Below are positions 1 to 7,276 of a DNA stretch of 64,000 nucleotides, in pieces. A program made the position numbers and the translations under genes. Under the pieces are notes generated by a model. It was not told the origin of the DNA. It did no database searches and worked only from the letters and a program-made list of their open reading frames with translations. How positions within the stretch are numbered: the first letter of the stretch is position 1; the number at the start of each line of letters is the position of its first letter. The DNA is from Sphingomonas lacusdianchii (GTDB lineage: Bacteria > Pseudomonadota > Alphaproteobacteria > Sphingomonadales > Sphingomonadaceae), in contig NZ_JAKRET010000012.1 in the NCBI RefSeq assembly GCF_022664395.1, positions 1 through 64,000 on the forward strand, given 5' to 3'.

Positions 1-63
1 CATGATCTCCACCTCACGCAGCTTGCCGATGATCTCCTCCGGCTTGTGCTTCTTCGCTGGCAT
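1..63 (-). CDS. IS3-family transposase OrfA, N-terminal fragment cut by the window edge
   Basis: The minus-strand translation starts MPAKKHKPEEIIGKLRE, the characteristic opening of the small helix-turn-helix OrfA protein of IS3-family elements. OrfA binds the terminal repeats and is normally joined to the OrfB integrase by programmed frameshift. Only 21 codons are inside the window. The ATG is at 63 with an A/G-rich ribosome site just upstream. Recognition is by eye from a well-known N-terminus. Confidence 0.75.
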   Translation of the reverse strand, partial: MPAKKHKPEEIIGKLREVEIM

Positions 64-126
64 TCGTCGTCCCTTCCTTGATCCAGACTGTCATAGTCGA
101 TGGACCACTCAGAAGGGGGCAGCTCA
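1..126 (-). mobile_element. IS3-family insertion sequence, 5' end only
   Basis: The first 63 bases, read on the minus strand, encode a typical IS3-family OrfA N-terminus. Upstream of that start comes a purine-rich ribosome site, then a sequence beginning TGAGCTGCCCCC at about 126. A TGA start followed by a C-run is usual for IS3-family terminal repeats. Beyond 126 the reading switches to a DUF3987 gene, so 126/127 is the likely insertion junction. The rest of the element lies left of the window, so target duplication and the second repeat cannot be seen. Confidence 0.7.
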
Positions 127-679
127 ATGCCGAGACGCTCACGATGACGGCGCGGGCATTCCCTACCTCCGGTTCGATTCAGAGGCTATCGAGGCATTCC
201 TCGGCTATCGCGGCTGGTTAGAGCCGACTATCCGTAGTGACGAGTTGCCGTCCGCATTGACGGAACACCTGAGCAAATACCGCGGGCTGGTGGCGCGGCT
301 TGCGCTTATCTGCCACCTTGCGAGCGGGGGAGTAGGCCCCGTGCCGGCCACCGCTGTCACTATGGCCTTGCAGTGGGCTAGATACTTGGAGGCTCACGCA
401 AGGCGAGCCTATGGGTCGCTAATGGTCGATAGCGGAGAGTCTGCTCGCACAATTTGGAGGAGGATCGAGAAGGGCGACCTCCGCGACGGGTTCACGGAAC
501 GTGATATCTATGGCCGCGGGTGGGCCAACCTGCACAAGGGGTCACGTCTTTCGGATGGCCTGAAGCTGCTTGTGGAATGTGACTGGCTGGCGGTTCACAC
601 CCGGCAAACGGGCGGGCGACCAAGCGTGGTCTACAATATCAATCCCAAGGCTCTCGGAAGGCTGGCAGGAGCCGCCTAG
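127..679 (+). pseudogene. DUF3987 (primase/helicase-like) protein, 3' remnant cut by an IS
   Basis: About 183 codons remain. The segment DGAGIPYLRFDSEAIEAFL, followed by a region with HLSKYRGLVARLALICHLA, matches the C-terminal part of DUF3987 proteins, which occur with primases and helicases on plasmids, prophages and islands. The open frame runs back to base 2, but everything before 127 is the reverse complement of an IS3 end. It is therefore not real N-terminal protein, and the fragment has no credible start. A winged-helix-like tail (residues TGGRPSVVYNIN) is intact. It belongs to the same element as the integrase at 947-1972 and was probably its replication gene before IS insertion. Confidence 0.65.
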
Positions 680-727
680 CCCGTGTCAGGGTGTTTGCGT
701 TCGCAGCGTCTCAATGCAATTCGGGAC

Positions 728-763
728 ACATGTATCTGCATGTTGAAGCATGCAGATACATGT
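728..763. repeat. 36-bp perfect inverted repeat (15-bp arms, 6-nt loop)
   Basis: Arms at 728-742 and 749-763 are exact reverse complements (arm ACATGTATCTGCATG) around TTGAAG. No T-run follows on either strand, so a Rho-independent terminator is unlikely. It lies between the DUF3987 remnant and the 3' end of the integrase, inside the island. A binding site for an element-encoded protein or a transcript-end hairpin are both possible. Confidence 0.6.
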
Positions 764-946
764 CCGGCTCCCCTATGACGACCCTGATGGGGTGGCTACC
801 TCGCCGATGGGGTCGCTTTACACAAGTCGCGCCAAGCCGCAGTCGTTCATAACGAGGCGCCTGCGGCTCTGCGGTTCGGCGCCTCTTAAAAGAGTCGTGA
901 GAGAGAACGCCCAGAGGATAGGGTATAATAGACGCCCAGCAGTGGC

Positions 947-1972
947 TCAGGCTGTCTGCATCACTTCTCCCGATCGCTCGGTCCACGTTCGGCCCCGCAG
1001 CTTTTGCGCTAACGAATCTGGCCTGAGATGGGTGTAGCGGAAGAGCATTCTAGGGTCACGATGACCAGAGATGATGGCCACCTCCGGCACAGATAGCCCC
1101 AACTCAAAGAATCGCGAAACCGCTTCGTGCCGCAAATCATGAAAATGCAGATCGGATAGCCCCGACCGTCTCACCGCCCGCCCCCAAGCCAGTTTCAAAG
1201 CATTTGCGGTGATATTAAAGACGGGGCCAGCCGACGCGATCTGCACCTGAAGGACTGAAATCGCTCCGTCGCTGAGGGGAACCGTTCGCGGTCGCCCTGT
1301 TTTCGTGTGCGGTAGATAAATCATGCGCTTGGTGAGGTCGATATTCTCCCATCGCATGTTAATGATCTCGCCTCGACGCATCGCGGTCTCTATCGCGAAT
1401 TGGACGATAAGCGGTAGCTGTGGGTTCTTGCACTCCGAGACAGCCTTCATCAACCGCCCGTACTCGCCGGGACCAAGCCGACGGTTACGCGCGTTGTTCA
1501 GCCTAGGTTGCCGCACGTCTTTCACCGGATTCGACGCGAGTCGATAGCCCCATTCCTTCTGTGCGACATCTAAGGCATGCTGGATCAGCCCCAATTCTCT
1601 TCGGACGGTGCCGGCCTTGACGTGGCGCAGCCGCTGGTCGCGATACAAAGCAATGTGAGCCGAGGACAGCTCTGCCAAGCTGACGTTCCCAATTGGATCA
1701 CGTTGAAGCTTTCTCAGACGCTGCCGCTCGGTCGCTTCGCTGAGCTTGGTAGGCGTGACCTCATCAAGGTAACGGTCAATAAGCATGCTAAGGGTCAAGC
1801 ATTCTAGCTGACGCCTCGGCGTCGCTGGTTCGTTACCTTCGATCCGCGCTTCCTCCATGACCGCCCAGGCCTTCGCATCGCTTTTAGTCGCGAATGTCTG
1901 ACTTTGCGCAGGATGGCCCTTTCGACGGATTTGCACCGACCATCGCTGTCCGCGCTTTGTGATCGTCGCCAC
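947..1972 (-). CDS. Tyrosine site-specific integrase of a tRNA-Val element
   Basis: This 341-residue phage-type integrase has an N-terminal DNA-binding region (about 1-55), a SAM-like core-binding domain (about 60-150) and a catalytic domain (about 165-325). The catalytic set is visible: R199 in TAMRRGE, K224, H278/R281 in HDLRH, H304 in SGHR and nucleophile Y313 in FRYTH. The gene starts about 120 bp from the 3' end of tRNA-Val and reads away from it. This is the classic arrangement for an island integrated in a tRNA 3' end, so the element should extend left out of the window. It catalyses integration and excision at that site. The partner att copy is not in view. Confidence 0.9.
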   Translation of the reverse strand: MATITKRGQRWSVQIRRKGHPAQSQTFATKSDAKAWAVMEEARIEGNEPATPRRQLECLTLSMLIDRYLDEVTPTKLSEATERQRLRKLQRDPIGNVSLAELSSAHIALYRDQRLRHVKAGTVRRELGLIQHALDVAQKEWGYRLASNPVKDVRQPRLNNARNRRLGPGEYGRLMKAVSECKNPQLPLIVQFAIETAMRRGEIINMRWENIDLTKRMIYLPHTKTGRPRTVPLSDGAISVLQVQIASAGPVFNITANALKLAWGRAVRRSGLSDLHFHDLRHEAVSRFFELGLSVPEVAIISGHRDPRMLFRYTHLRPDSLAQKLRGRTWTERSGEVMQTA

Positions 1973-2052
1973 TTCTCACCTCGTGCTTCAAAATTGCTCC
2001 ACGAGCGACGGCCGAGGCTGATTCAGGCGCTTGTCTCACCAGCGGTAGAGAC

Positions 2053-2091
2053 AAAAAATGCCAGCAATCCGAGTAGGATGCTGGCATTTTT
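2053..2091 (-). terminator. Rho-independent terminator downstream of tRNA-Val
   Basis: The stem pairs ATGCCAGCA (2058-2066) with TGCTGGCAT (2079-2087), extended by TCC/GGA near the loop. A-runs on one side and T-runs on the other make it usable on both strands. On the minus strand it ends in TTTTTT just after the tRNA. It also separates the tRNA from the integrase gene. Confidence 0.8.
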
Positions 2092-2094
2092 AAA

Positions 2095-2169
2095 TGGTGG
2101 GCGCGGCAAGGATTGAACTTGCGACCCCTGCGATGTCAACACAGTGCTCTACCACTGAGCTACGCGCCC
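2095..2169 (-). tRNA. tRNA-Val(GAC), CCA encoded
   Basis: Read on the minus strand, the seven-base acceptor GGGCGCG (2169-2163) pairs with the strand at 2105-2099. The D-arm GCTC/GAGC, the anticodon loop TTGACAT (anticodon GAC) in a five-base stem, and the T-arm GCAAG-TTCAATC-CTTGC all fold normally. The discriminator A and an encoded CCA end at 2095. It is the likely integration target of the adjacent integrase. The gene is intact here, so this end carries the reconstituted tRNA. Confidence 0.92.
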
Positions 2170-2244
2170 GGCGCTCTATCTGTTGCCGGAGAGAGCGAAA
2201 CCGGAGTGGCGCTGTTAGCGGCGCGATTGCCGCCTGACAAGCGC

Positions 2245-2622
2245 TTAGTTGCTGGTCGGCACTCTTTCTTCCGCGAACAGCCGATCGACCTCCGCCACCA
2301 GCTCGCGCAGGTGGAACGGCTTGGACAGGATGCGGGCATGCGGCACCTGTCGCCCGGCCTTCAGCGTCACCGCGGCGAAGCCGGTGATGAACATGACGCG
2401 CAGGTCGGGCACCATCTCGCCGGCGCGCTGCGCCAGTTCGATGCCGTCCATTTCGGGCATGACGATATCGGTCAGCAACAGGTCGAACGATTCGGTCCGC
2501 AGCAGCGGGATCGCCGCCGTGCCGCGATCGACCGCGCTGACCCCATAGCCGGCACGTTCCAGCGCGCGGGTAAGATACTCGCGCATCACCTGGTCGTCTT
2601 CGGCCAGCAAAATCCTGTACAT
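2245..2622 (-). CDS. cpdR: CpdR single-domain response regulator
   Basis: This 125-residue receiver-only protein is almost identical in wording to alphaproteobacterial CpdR. It starts MYRILLAEDDQVMREYLTRA and has the acidic pocket in LLAEDD, phospho-acceptor D52 in LLLTDIVMPEMDG, T80 in FITGFAA, and the lysine in LSKPFHLREL. In Caulobacter, unphosphorylated CpdR primes ClpXP for degradation of cell-cycle proteins and CckA/ChpT phosphorylation switches it off. That role is inferred by family. The open frame extends upstream to 2937, but the CpdR start at 2622 matches the family length. It is divergent from the amidohydrolase at 2724. sspB, another ClpXP adaptor, lies at 13.5 kb. Confidence 0.92.
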   Translation of the reverse strand: MYRILLAEDDQVMREYLTRALERAGYGVSAVDRGTAAIPLLRTESFDLLLTDIVMPEMDGIELAQRAGEMVPDLRVMFITGFAAVTLKAGRQVPHARILSKPFHLRELVAEVDRLFAEERVPTSN

Positions 2623-2723
2623 CCCAACCCCTTCGACCCGAGCCGCTACATTATGCCCGGCCGGGTTAAGATTTTCCAGCGATATGCTCGACAAGTGCGG
2701 CGGACCGTGATCCTCTACGGGAC

Positions 2724-3587
2724 ATGATCCCCGCCCCTTCCCCGTCCTTCCGCCGCATCGGCCCGGCCGATCCGGTGTCGCCGGTGGTGGTGTCGGTGCC
2801 GCATGCCGGACGCGACTATCCACCGGCGATGCAGGCGCTGCTGACGGTGCCGGTCGCGCGGCTGACGGCGCTGGAGGATCGCCATATCGATGCGGTCGCA
2901 CTGGGCGCGCACGGCCAGGAGACGATGCTGGTCGCAATGCGCCCGCGCGGCTGGATCGACCTCAACCGCTCGCCGCTGCGCGACCGCGATCCGCAGGTCG
3001 ATGGCGGGGCCGAGCCGCGCATCGCCGGCCTGTCGCCATCGGACAAGGTCCGCAGCGGCATCGGCCTGATCCCGCGGCGGGGCGGCGGGGCCGAGAATAT
3101 GTGGCAACGCAAGCTGACCGGAGCGGAAGTGGCCGAGCGGATCGCCGAGGACCATGCGCCCTATCACGCGGCGGTGACAGCGGCACTGGCGGCGGCGCAG
3201 GCGCGGTTCGGCGTCGCGATTCTGCTCGACCTGCATTCGATGCCGCCACTGGTAGGGCTCGATCCCGCACGGATCGTGCTAGGGGATCGCTATGGGCGGA
3301 CCGCCGGCGGGCGGCTGACCGATATGGTCGCGGCGGTAGTGCGCGACCATGGCCTGCCGCTGGCGATCAACCATCCCTATGCCGGCGGGCACATCCTGTC
3401 GGAACATGCCCGGCCGCGCGCGAACATCCACGCGCTGCAGATGGAGATCGACCGCAGCCTCTATCTCGACGCGGCGCTCGACCGGCCCGGCCGGGGATTG
3501 AACGACACGGTCGCGCTGGTGCGGGCGGTGCTCGATCGCATGACCGATTTCGCGATGGACGCCACGCGCCGCATCGCAGCGGAATAG
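2724..3587 (+). CDS. N-formylglutamate amidohydrolase family protein
   Basis: The 287-residue protein carries family marks: SVPHAGRDYP near residue 24, WIDLNRSP near 77, and LLDLHSMP near 170, with His and Asp residues expected to bind zinc. The family hydrolyses N-formyl-L-glutamate to formate and glutamate in histidine breakdown (HutG-type), but many members away from hut genes have unknown substrates. No other hut gene is adjacent, so the substrate is open. It is probably cytoplasmic, since no signal peptide is seen. It is divergent from cpdR, about 100 bp apart. Confidence 0.85.
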   Translation: MIPAPSPSFRRIGPADPVSPVVVSVPHAGRDYPPAMQALLTVPVARLTALEDRHIDAVALGAHGQETMLVAMRPRGWIDLNRSPLRDRDPQVDGGAEPRIAGLSPSDKVRSGIGLIPRRGGGAENMWQRKLTGAEVAERIAEDHAPYHAAVTAALAAAQARFGVAILLDLHSMPPLVGLDPARIVLGDRYGRTAGGRLTDMVAAVVRDHGLPLAINHPYAGGHILSEHARPRANIHALQMEIDRSLYLDAALDRPGRGLNDTVALVRAVLDRMTDFAMDATRRIAAE

Positions 3588-3593
3588 CCCAAG

Positions 3594-3695
3594 AAAAAAG
3601 CCACCCCGTGCAAAACACGGAGTGGCCAAGGTTCAGGGAGGAGGCGCGTGAAACGCGCCGCACGGTCCAACGAAAGGGGGGACATCGAACCGTGT
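3594..3695 (-). ncRNA. Candidate trans-acting small RNA with two anti-Shine-Dalgarno motifs
   Basis: Read on the minus strand, about 100 nt fold as three hairpins. The first stem is 3694-3689 with 3666-3661 and has a loop containing CCCCCC (3681-3676). The second is GGCGCG/CGCGCC (3659-3654 with 3648-3643). Then come unpaired CCTCCTCCC (3644-3636) and a terminator stem (3626-3616 with 3610-3600) ending in TTTTTT. A sigma70-like promoter lies 7 nt upstream. Exposed C-rich loops plus a terminator are the hallmark of alphaproteobacterial sRNAs such as the suhB/MmgR and CcsR (cuckoo) families. Which family, if either, is not decided. It could also be processed from the 3' end of the upstream SapC/b561 transcript. 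Confidence 0.6.
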
Positions 3696-3701
3696 AACCA
3701 G

Positions 3702-3730
3702 TATTTAGGAAGCAGCGCGGACGGCTTCAA
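3702..3730 (-). promoter_or_regulatory. Sigma70-like promoter for the small-RNA candidate
   Basis: On the minus strand, a -35 element TTGAAG (3730-3725) and a -10 element TAAATA (3707-3702) are spaced exactly 17 bp apart. This would start transcription near 3695, right at the first hairpin of the candidate small RNA. It lies between that RNA and the 3' end of the cytochrome b561 gene. Confidence 0.5.
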
Positions 3731-3771
3731 GACCCTTTTTCTATTTGACCGTGACTTTATCGCAACGCGCG

Positions 3772-4305
3772 TCAGCGGGTCCGACGACCGCCCGGCAGCA
3801 TGCGCGAAACGATGCCGTCGCGCAGCAGGAACTGGTGCCGCAACGCCGCGCCGATGTGCAGCGCGACCAGTCCCGCCATCAACAGTCCGAGCACCTCGTG
3901 CGCCTCATGCCCGACCCCGGCGACCGCGGGCGGGATCGGCAGATAGGGGATCGGGAACAGCCCGAACCAGTCGAGCGGGTAGCGCTTGACACCCGACACC
4001 ATCGCCCAGCCGCTGAGCGGAAGGACGACGAGCAGGACGTAGAACAGGCGGTGGGTCCATTTCGCCGCCAACCGCTCCCATCCCGCAATATGGGCGGGCA
4101 GCGGCGGCGGCGGGTTGGCGATGCGCCAGACGATGCGTCCGGCGGTCAGCACCAGCACGGTAATGCCGACCGCCTTGTGGACGCCCATCGACCCGCCGAC
4201 CAAGCCGATCCACAGATTGACCAGCACGAGCAGCGCGATCGTCCAGTGGAAGAAGATCGCACCGCGCGCGTAACGCTGGGCATGGAACGGCCGGGACGCG
4301 GCCAT
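3772..4305 (-). CDS. Cytochrome b561 family membrane protein
   Basis: The 177-residue protein has four hydrophobic helices. The start (RYARGAIFFHWTIALLVLVNL) and the LGLLMAGLVALHIGAAL segment place histidines where the prokaryotic b561 family binds two b-type haems. Members move electrons between quinol and periplasmic acceptors, for example as superoxide:quinone oxidoreductases. The partner here is unknown. The ATG overlaps the stop of the upstream SapC gene by one base, so the two are co-transcribed. The gene ends just before the small-RNA promoter. Confidence 0.88.
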   Translation of the reverse strand: MAASRPFHAQRYARGAIFFHWTIALLVLVNLWIGLVGGSMGVHKAVGITVLVLTAGRIVWRIANPPPPLPAHIAGWERLAAKWTHRLFYVLLVVLPLSGWAMVSGVKRYPLDWFGLFPIPYLPIPPAVAGVGHEAHEVLGLLMAGLVALHIGAALRHQFLLRDGIVSRMLPGGRRTR

Positions 4306-5090
4306 CAGAAGGTCGGCACCGCGACCGGCTGTGCCTGCACCTTACCCTGGCGCATCTGGCGCGCGAACACGTCCCGCATCAGCGACAGCGAGAAGAGGTG
4401 CGCGAAGATCAGCGGGAGCATGCCCGACTGCTGCATCTTGCGCAGCTGGTCGCCGCGCAGCTCGTTCAGCTTCTCTTCCGACACCATCTGGAAGCCACGA
4501 TAGACGAAGGGCTGGTCGCTGCCTTCCTGCTGGATCGACACTTCGCCGTCCATCAGCAGGCCCATATCCTTGATCTCCTTCATGAACATGCCGGTCTTCT
4601 GGCCGGCCTGCTCGAACTGTTCGTTGAAGGCGAGGATCTGCTTCGTGACTTCGCTCGGCTGATCGCCGTCGAACAGCGGCTCGCCATCCTCGAACGGGCC
4701 GATCACGTCCGACGTCGGATCGAAGCACAGCGACAGCTCGTCCGAATCGGGACGCAGCCGGGCGAGGAGGTAGGGGTAGCGACGGATATAGGCCGGGATA
4801 TAGGTTTCCTGGTCGAGCAGCCGGCCCTCGTCATCGAGGAAGGTGTTGACCCCTTCGTTCAGGCCCATCAGCGCGAGCGGCACGGGATCGTCACCGACCG
4901 AGAACACGATCGGCATCCGGCGCTGCACCAGCGGGAATTCCTCGACGGTAACGGGAATCGCATGCTGCCCGGTCAGGAACGGGGCGCGGTCCGACGAACG
5001 GACCTTCCAATTGCCGTGCGTCTGGCTCGAAAGCGGCTCGAGATTATTATAGAACAGCGGAAGCGATTGATTCTGCGGCGCGCTGGCCAT
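4305..5090 (-). CDS. SapC family protein
   Basis: The 261-residue protein matches the SapC family. This family is named after a Campylobacter surface-array gene cluster and is common in Sphingomonas and Caulobacter, but its molecular role is not established. Typical wording is visible: LPLFYNNLEPLSS, the VFSVGDDPVPLALMGL core and a long charged C-terminal half. No signal peptide or membrane segment is seen. It is the first gene of a two-gene unit with cytochrome b561. Confidence 0.85.
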   Translation of the reverse strand: MASAPQNQSLPLFYNNLEPLSSQTHGNWKVRSSDRAPFLTGQHAIPVTVEEFPLVQRRMPIVFSVGDDPVPLALMGLNEGVNTFLDDEGRLLDQETYIPAYIRRYPYLLARLRPDSDELSLCFDPTSDVIGPFEDGEPLFDGDQPSEVTKQILAFNEQFEQAGQKTGMFMKEIKDMGLLMDGEVSIQQEGSDQPFVYRGFQMVSEEKLNELRGDQLRKMQQSGMLPLIFAHLFSLSLMRDVFARQMRQGKVQAQPVAVPTF

Positions 5091-5169
5091 TTCAGGGTCT
5101 CCAGATACTCAATTCTGCCCGACTATTTGGCCGGACGGCCGCCCCCCCGGGCGTACCTCGTGCCACCGT

Positions 5170-6654
5170 CTATGGGTTGGCCGCGCGGGGCGCAAGCGAT
5201 ACGAGCTTGCCCGGATTGAACAGGCCGAGCGGGTCCAGCCCGGCCTTGATCCCGCGCAGCGCGGCAAGGCGCGCGGGCGGACCCAGCCGTTCGAGTTCGC
5301 CGAGCTTCATCTGGCCGATGCCATGTTCGGCCGAGATAGACCCGCCCGCCGCAGTGACGGCGTCATGGACGAAGCGGGTCACGACCGGTGCATCCTCGGC
5401 ATACCAGCGCGCTGGATCCACCCCGGCCGGCGCGCGGACGTGGAAATGGACATTGCCGTCGCCAAGATGGCCGAAGGCGGTGGCATGGGTGCCGGGAAAG
5501 CGCGCCTCCGCCGCCGCCGCCGCCTCGACCATGAAACGCGGCATGGCGTCGACGGGCACAGAGATATCGTGCTGGACCGCCGGACCGGTCGATTTCTCCG
5601 CTGCCGACAGCGAGTCGCGCAGGCGCCAGAAAGCTTCAGCCTGCGCCTCGCTGCTGGCGAGCACGGCATCCTCGATCAGTCCGGCGGCGAACCCTTGAGC
5701 GAGCAGCGTTTCGAGCAGGGGCGCGGGCGGCGACTCGCCCGGCGCCGCAACCGCCTCGATCAACAATTGCCACCGATGCTCGCCGCCCAGCGGCGCGCGG
5801 GCGCCGGGCACATGCGCGACGGCCAGCGCCAGCGTGTCGGCGGGGATGATCTCGAAACTCTCGATCCGGTCGGTCGCCGCCTGCATCGACCGCAACAGGT
5901 CGAGTCCGGCCTGCGGATCGGCGATGCCGGCCCATGCGACCGCGCGCTCGGCAATCGCCGGCGCCAGTTTCAGAGTCGCGGCGGTGACGATGCCCAGCGT
6001 CCCCTCCGCCCCGACCAGCAATTGCGCCAGGTCGTAGCCGCGATTGTCCTTCGGCAGCGCCGCCAGCCCGTCATGGATCGAACCATCGGGCAGCACCGCC
6101 TCCACGCCCAGCACCAGCCGCCGCATATTGCCCCAGCGCAGCACCTGCGTGCCGCCGGCGTTGGTCGACACCAGCCCGCCGATCGTCGCGCTGCCCCGCG
6201 CGCCCAGCGTCAGCGGGAAACGCTGCCCCGTGTCGGCGGCGGCTTCGTGCAGGGTCTGGAGGATGACGCCGGCCTCGACGACCGCCTGTCCCGGATCGAT
6301 ACGCCGCAACCGGTCCATCCGCCGCAGCGACAGCAGCGCCGCCGACCCATCGGCGGGGGGCGTCGCGCCGCCGACCATCGACGTGTTGCCGCCCTGCGGC
6401 ACGATAGGCACGCCGTGCTTCAGGGCGAGCGCGACCAGCCGGGCGACCTGTTCCGTAGCGGAAGGTTCGAACAGCGCGGCACTTTGCCCGTGATAGCGGC
6501 CGCGCCAGTCGGTCAGCCACGGGGCGATCCGATCGGCATCGGTGGTGACGATCCGGTCGCCCAGCGCCCCGCGCGTATCGGCGACCATCGCGGCGACGGG
6601 CGACGGCATCATGGTCGGTCGGTTAGCATCGCTACCCCCTTGCGACCAGTTCAT
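5170..6654 (-). CDS. FAD-linked oxidase (D-2-hydroxyacid dehydrogenase type)
   Basis: The 494-residue flavoprotein belongs to the VAO/PCMH superfamily. The FAD-binding part includes VPQGGNTSMVGGATP (about 90-104) and LLVGAEGTLGIVTAATLKL (about 212-230). The C-terminal oxidase domain has GHLGDGNVHFHVRAP and ends SAEHGIGQMK...GLFNPGKL. This is the D-lactate/D-2-hydroxyglutarate dehydrogenase branch (GlcD/DLD/D2HGDH), which passes electrons to the respiratory chain or an electron-transfer flavoprotein. Substrate specificity cannot be read from sequence. The annotated ATG lacks a clear ribosome site, and the double Met at about residue 15 (start near 6612) is an equally likely start. Confidence 0.85.
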   Translation of the reverse strand: MNWSQGGSDANRPTMMPSPVAAMVADTRGALGDRIVTTDADRIAPWLTDWRGRYHGQSAALFEPSATEQVARLVALALKHGVPIVPQGGNTSMVGGATPPADGSAALLSLRRMDRLRRIDPGQAVVEAGVILQTLHEAAADTGQRFPLTLGARGSATIGGLVSTNAGGTQVLRWGNMRRLVLGVEAVLPDGSIHDGLAALPKDNRGYDLAQLLVGAEGTLGIVTAATLKLAPAIAERAVAWAGIADPQAGLDLLRSMQAATDRIESFEIIPADTLALAVAHVPGARAPLGGEHRWQLLIEAVAAPGESPPAPLLETLLAQGFAAGLIEDAVLASSEAQAEAFWRLRDSLSAAEKSTGPAVQHDISVPVDAMPRFMVEAAAAAEARFPGTHATAFGHLGDGNVHFHVRAPAGVDPARWYAEDAPVVTRFVHDAVTAAGGSISAEHGIGQMKLGELERLGPPARLAALRGIKAGLDPLGLFNPGKLVSLAPRAANP

Positions 6655-6688
6655 CTGTGGTTAAATTCCGATCGGAGATGTTGTTCGC

Positions 6689-7168
6689 GTGACCGCCCTG
6701 CCGCTTCCCGCAGCGACCATGATGTTGCTTCTGCTGGCCTTGCCCGGCGCCGCGCAGCGTCGCGTTGCCGACACCCCCGCAGCGACGACGACGGTGCGGA
6801 CCGAGGTACGCATCCAGCGGATGATCATCCGCGTCCCCCGCGCGCCCTTCGCCCCCGTCGCGTTCAGCGCACCGCGCGCGCTGCCGCCGATCCAGTGGGT
6901 CGAGAAGCGCACCGACCGCTGCCTGCCCGTCCAGAATGTCGCGGCGGTGACGATCAGTCGTACCGACAGCGTCGACCTGTTGCTGAACGGCGGCGGGCGG
7001 GTGCGCGCGCGTCTGGCCGACGACTGCCCCTCGCTCGATTTCTATTCGGGCATGTATATCAAGCCGAGCAGCGACGGGCGGATGTGCGCATCGCGCGACG
7101 TCATTCGTTCGCGCACCGGCGGCCAGTGCCGGATCGCACAGTTCCGCGCGCTGGTGCCGGCGCGCTGA
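6689..7168 (+). CDS. Hypothetical secreted protein
   Basis: The 159-residue protein has a hydrophobic N-terminal stretch (MMLLLLALPGAAQ) that looks like a signal peptide ending near residue 22. The mature part contains four cysteines (in DRCLP, DDCPS, RMCAS and GQCRI), which suggests two disulfides in the periplasm. No family is recognised. It is divergent from the FAD oxidase with only about 35 bp between starts. Confidence 0.7.
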   Translation: MTALPLPAATMMLLLLALPGAAQRRVADTPAATTTVRTEVRIQRMIIRVPRAPFAPVAFSAPRALPPIQWVEKRTDRCLPVQNVAAVTISRTDSVDLLLNGGGRVRARLADDCPSLDFYSGMYIKPSSDGRMCASRDVIRSRTGGQCRIAQFRALVPAR

Positions 7169-7276
7169 ATTGCAGGCGACCGCCACGCCAAACTTGACTT
7201 TTCCGGCATTTTCCGCGACGCGCGGTCCGATTTACCGGAGCGCGGGCCTGTTGCGTTCCCCAGCCATGGAACCGCA

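Noticed and set aside
2..126. N-terminal extension of the DUF3987 frame
   Set aside because: The bases are the reverse complement of an IS3-family OrfA start and terminal repeat, so the amino acids are not part of a natural protein.
5323..7197. 624-residue plus-strand open frame opposite the FAD oxidase
   Set aside because: Its codon pattern is the complement of a well-supported flavoprotein gene in GC-rich DNA, and the Arg/Arg-His-rich product matches no family.
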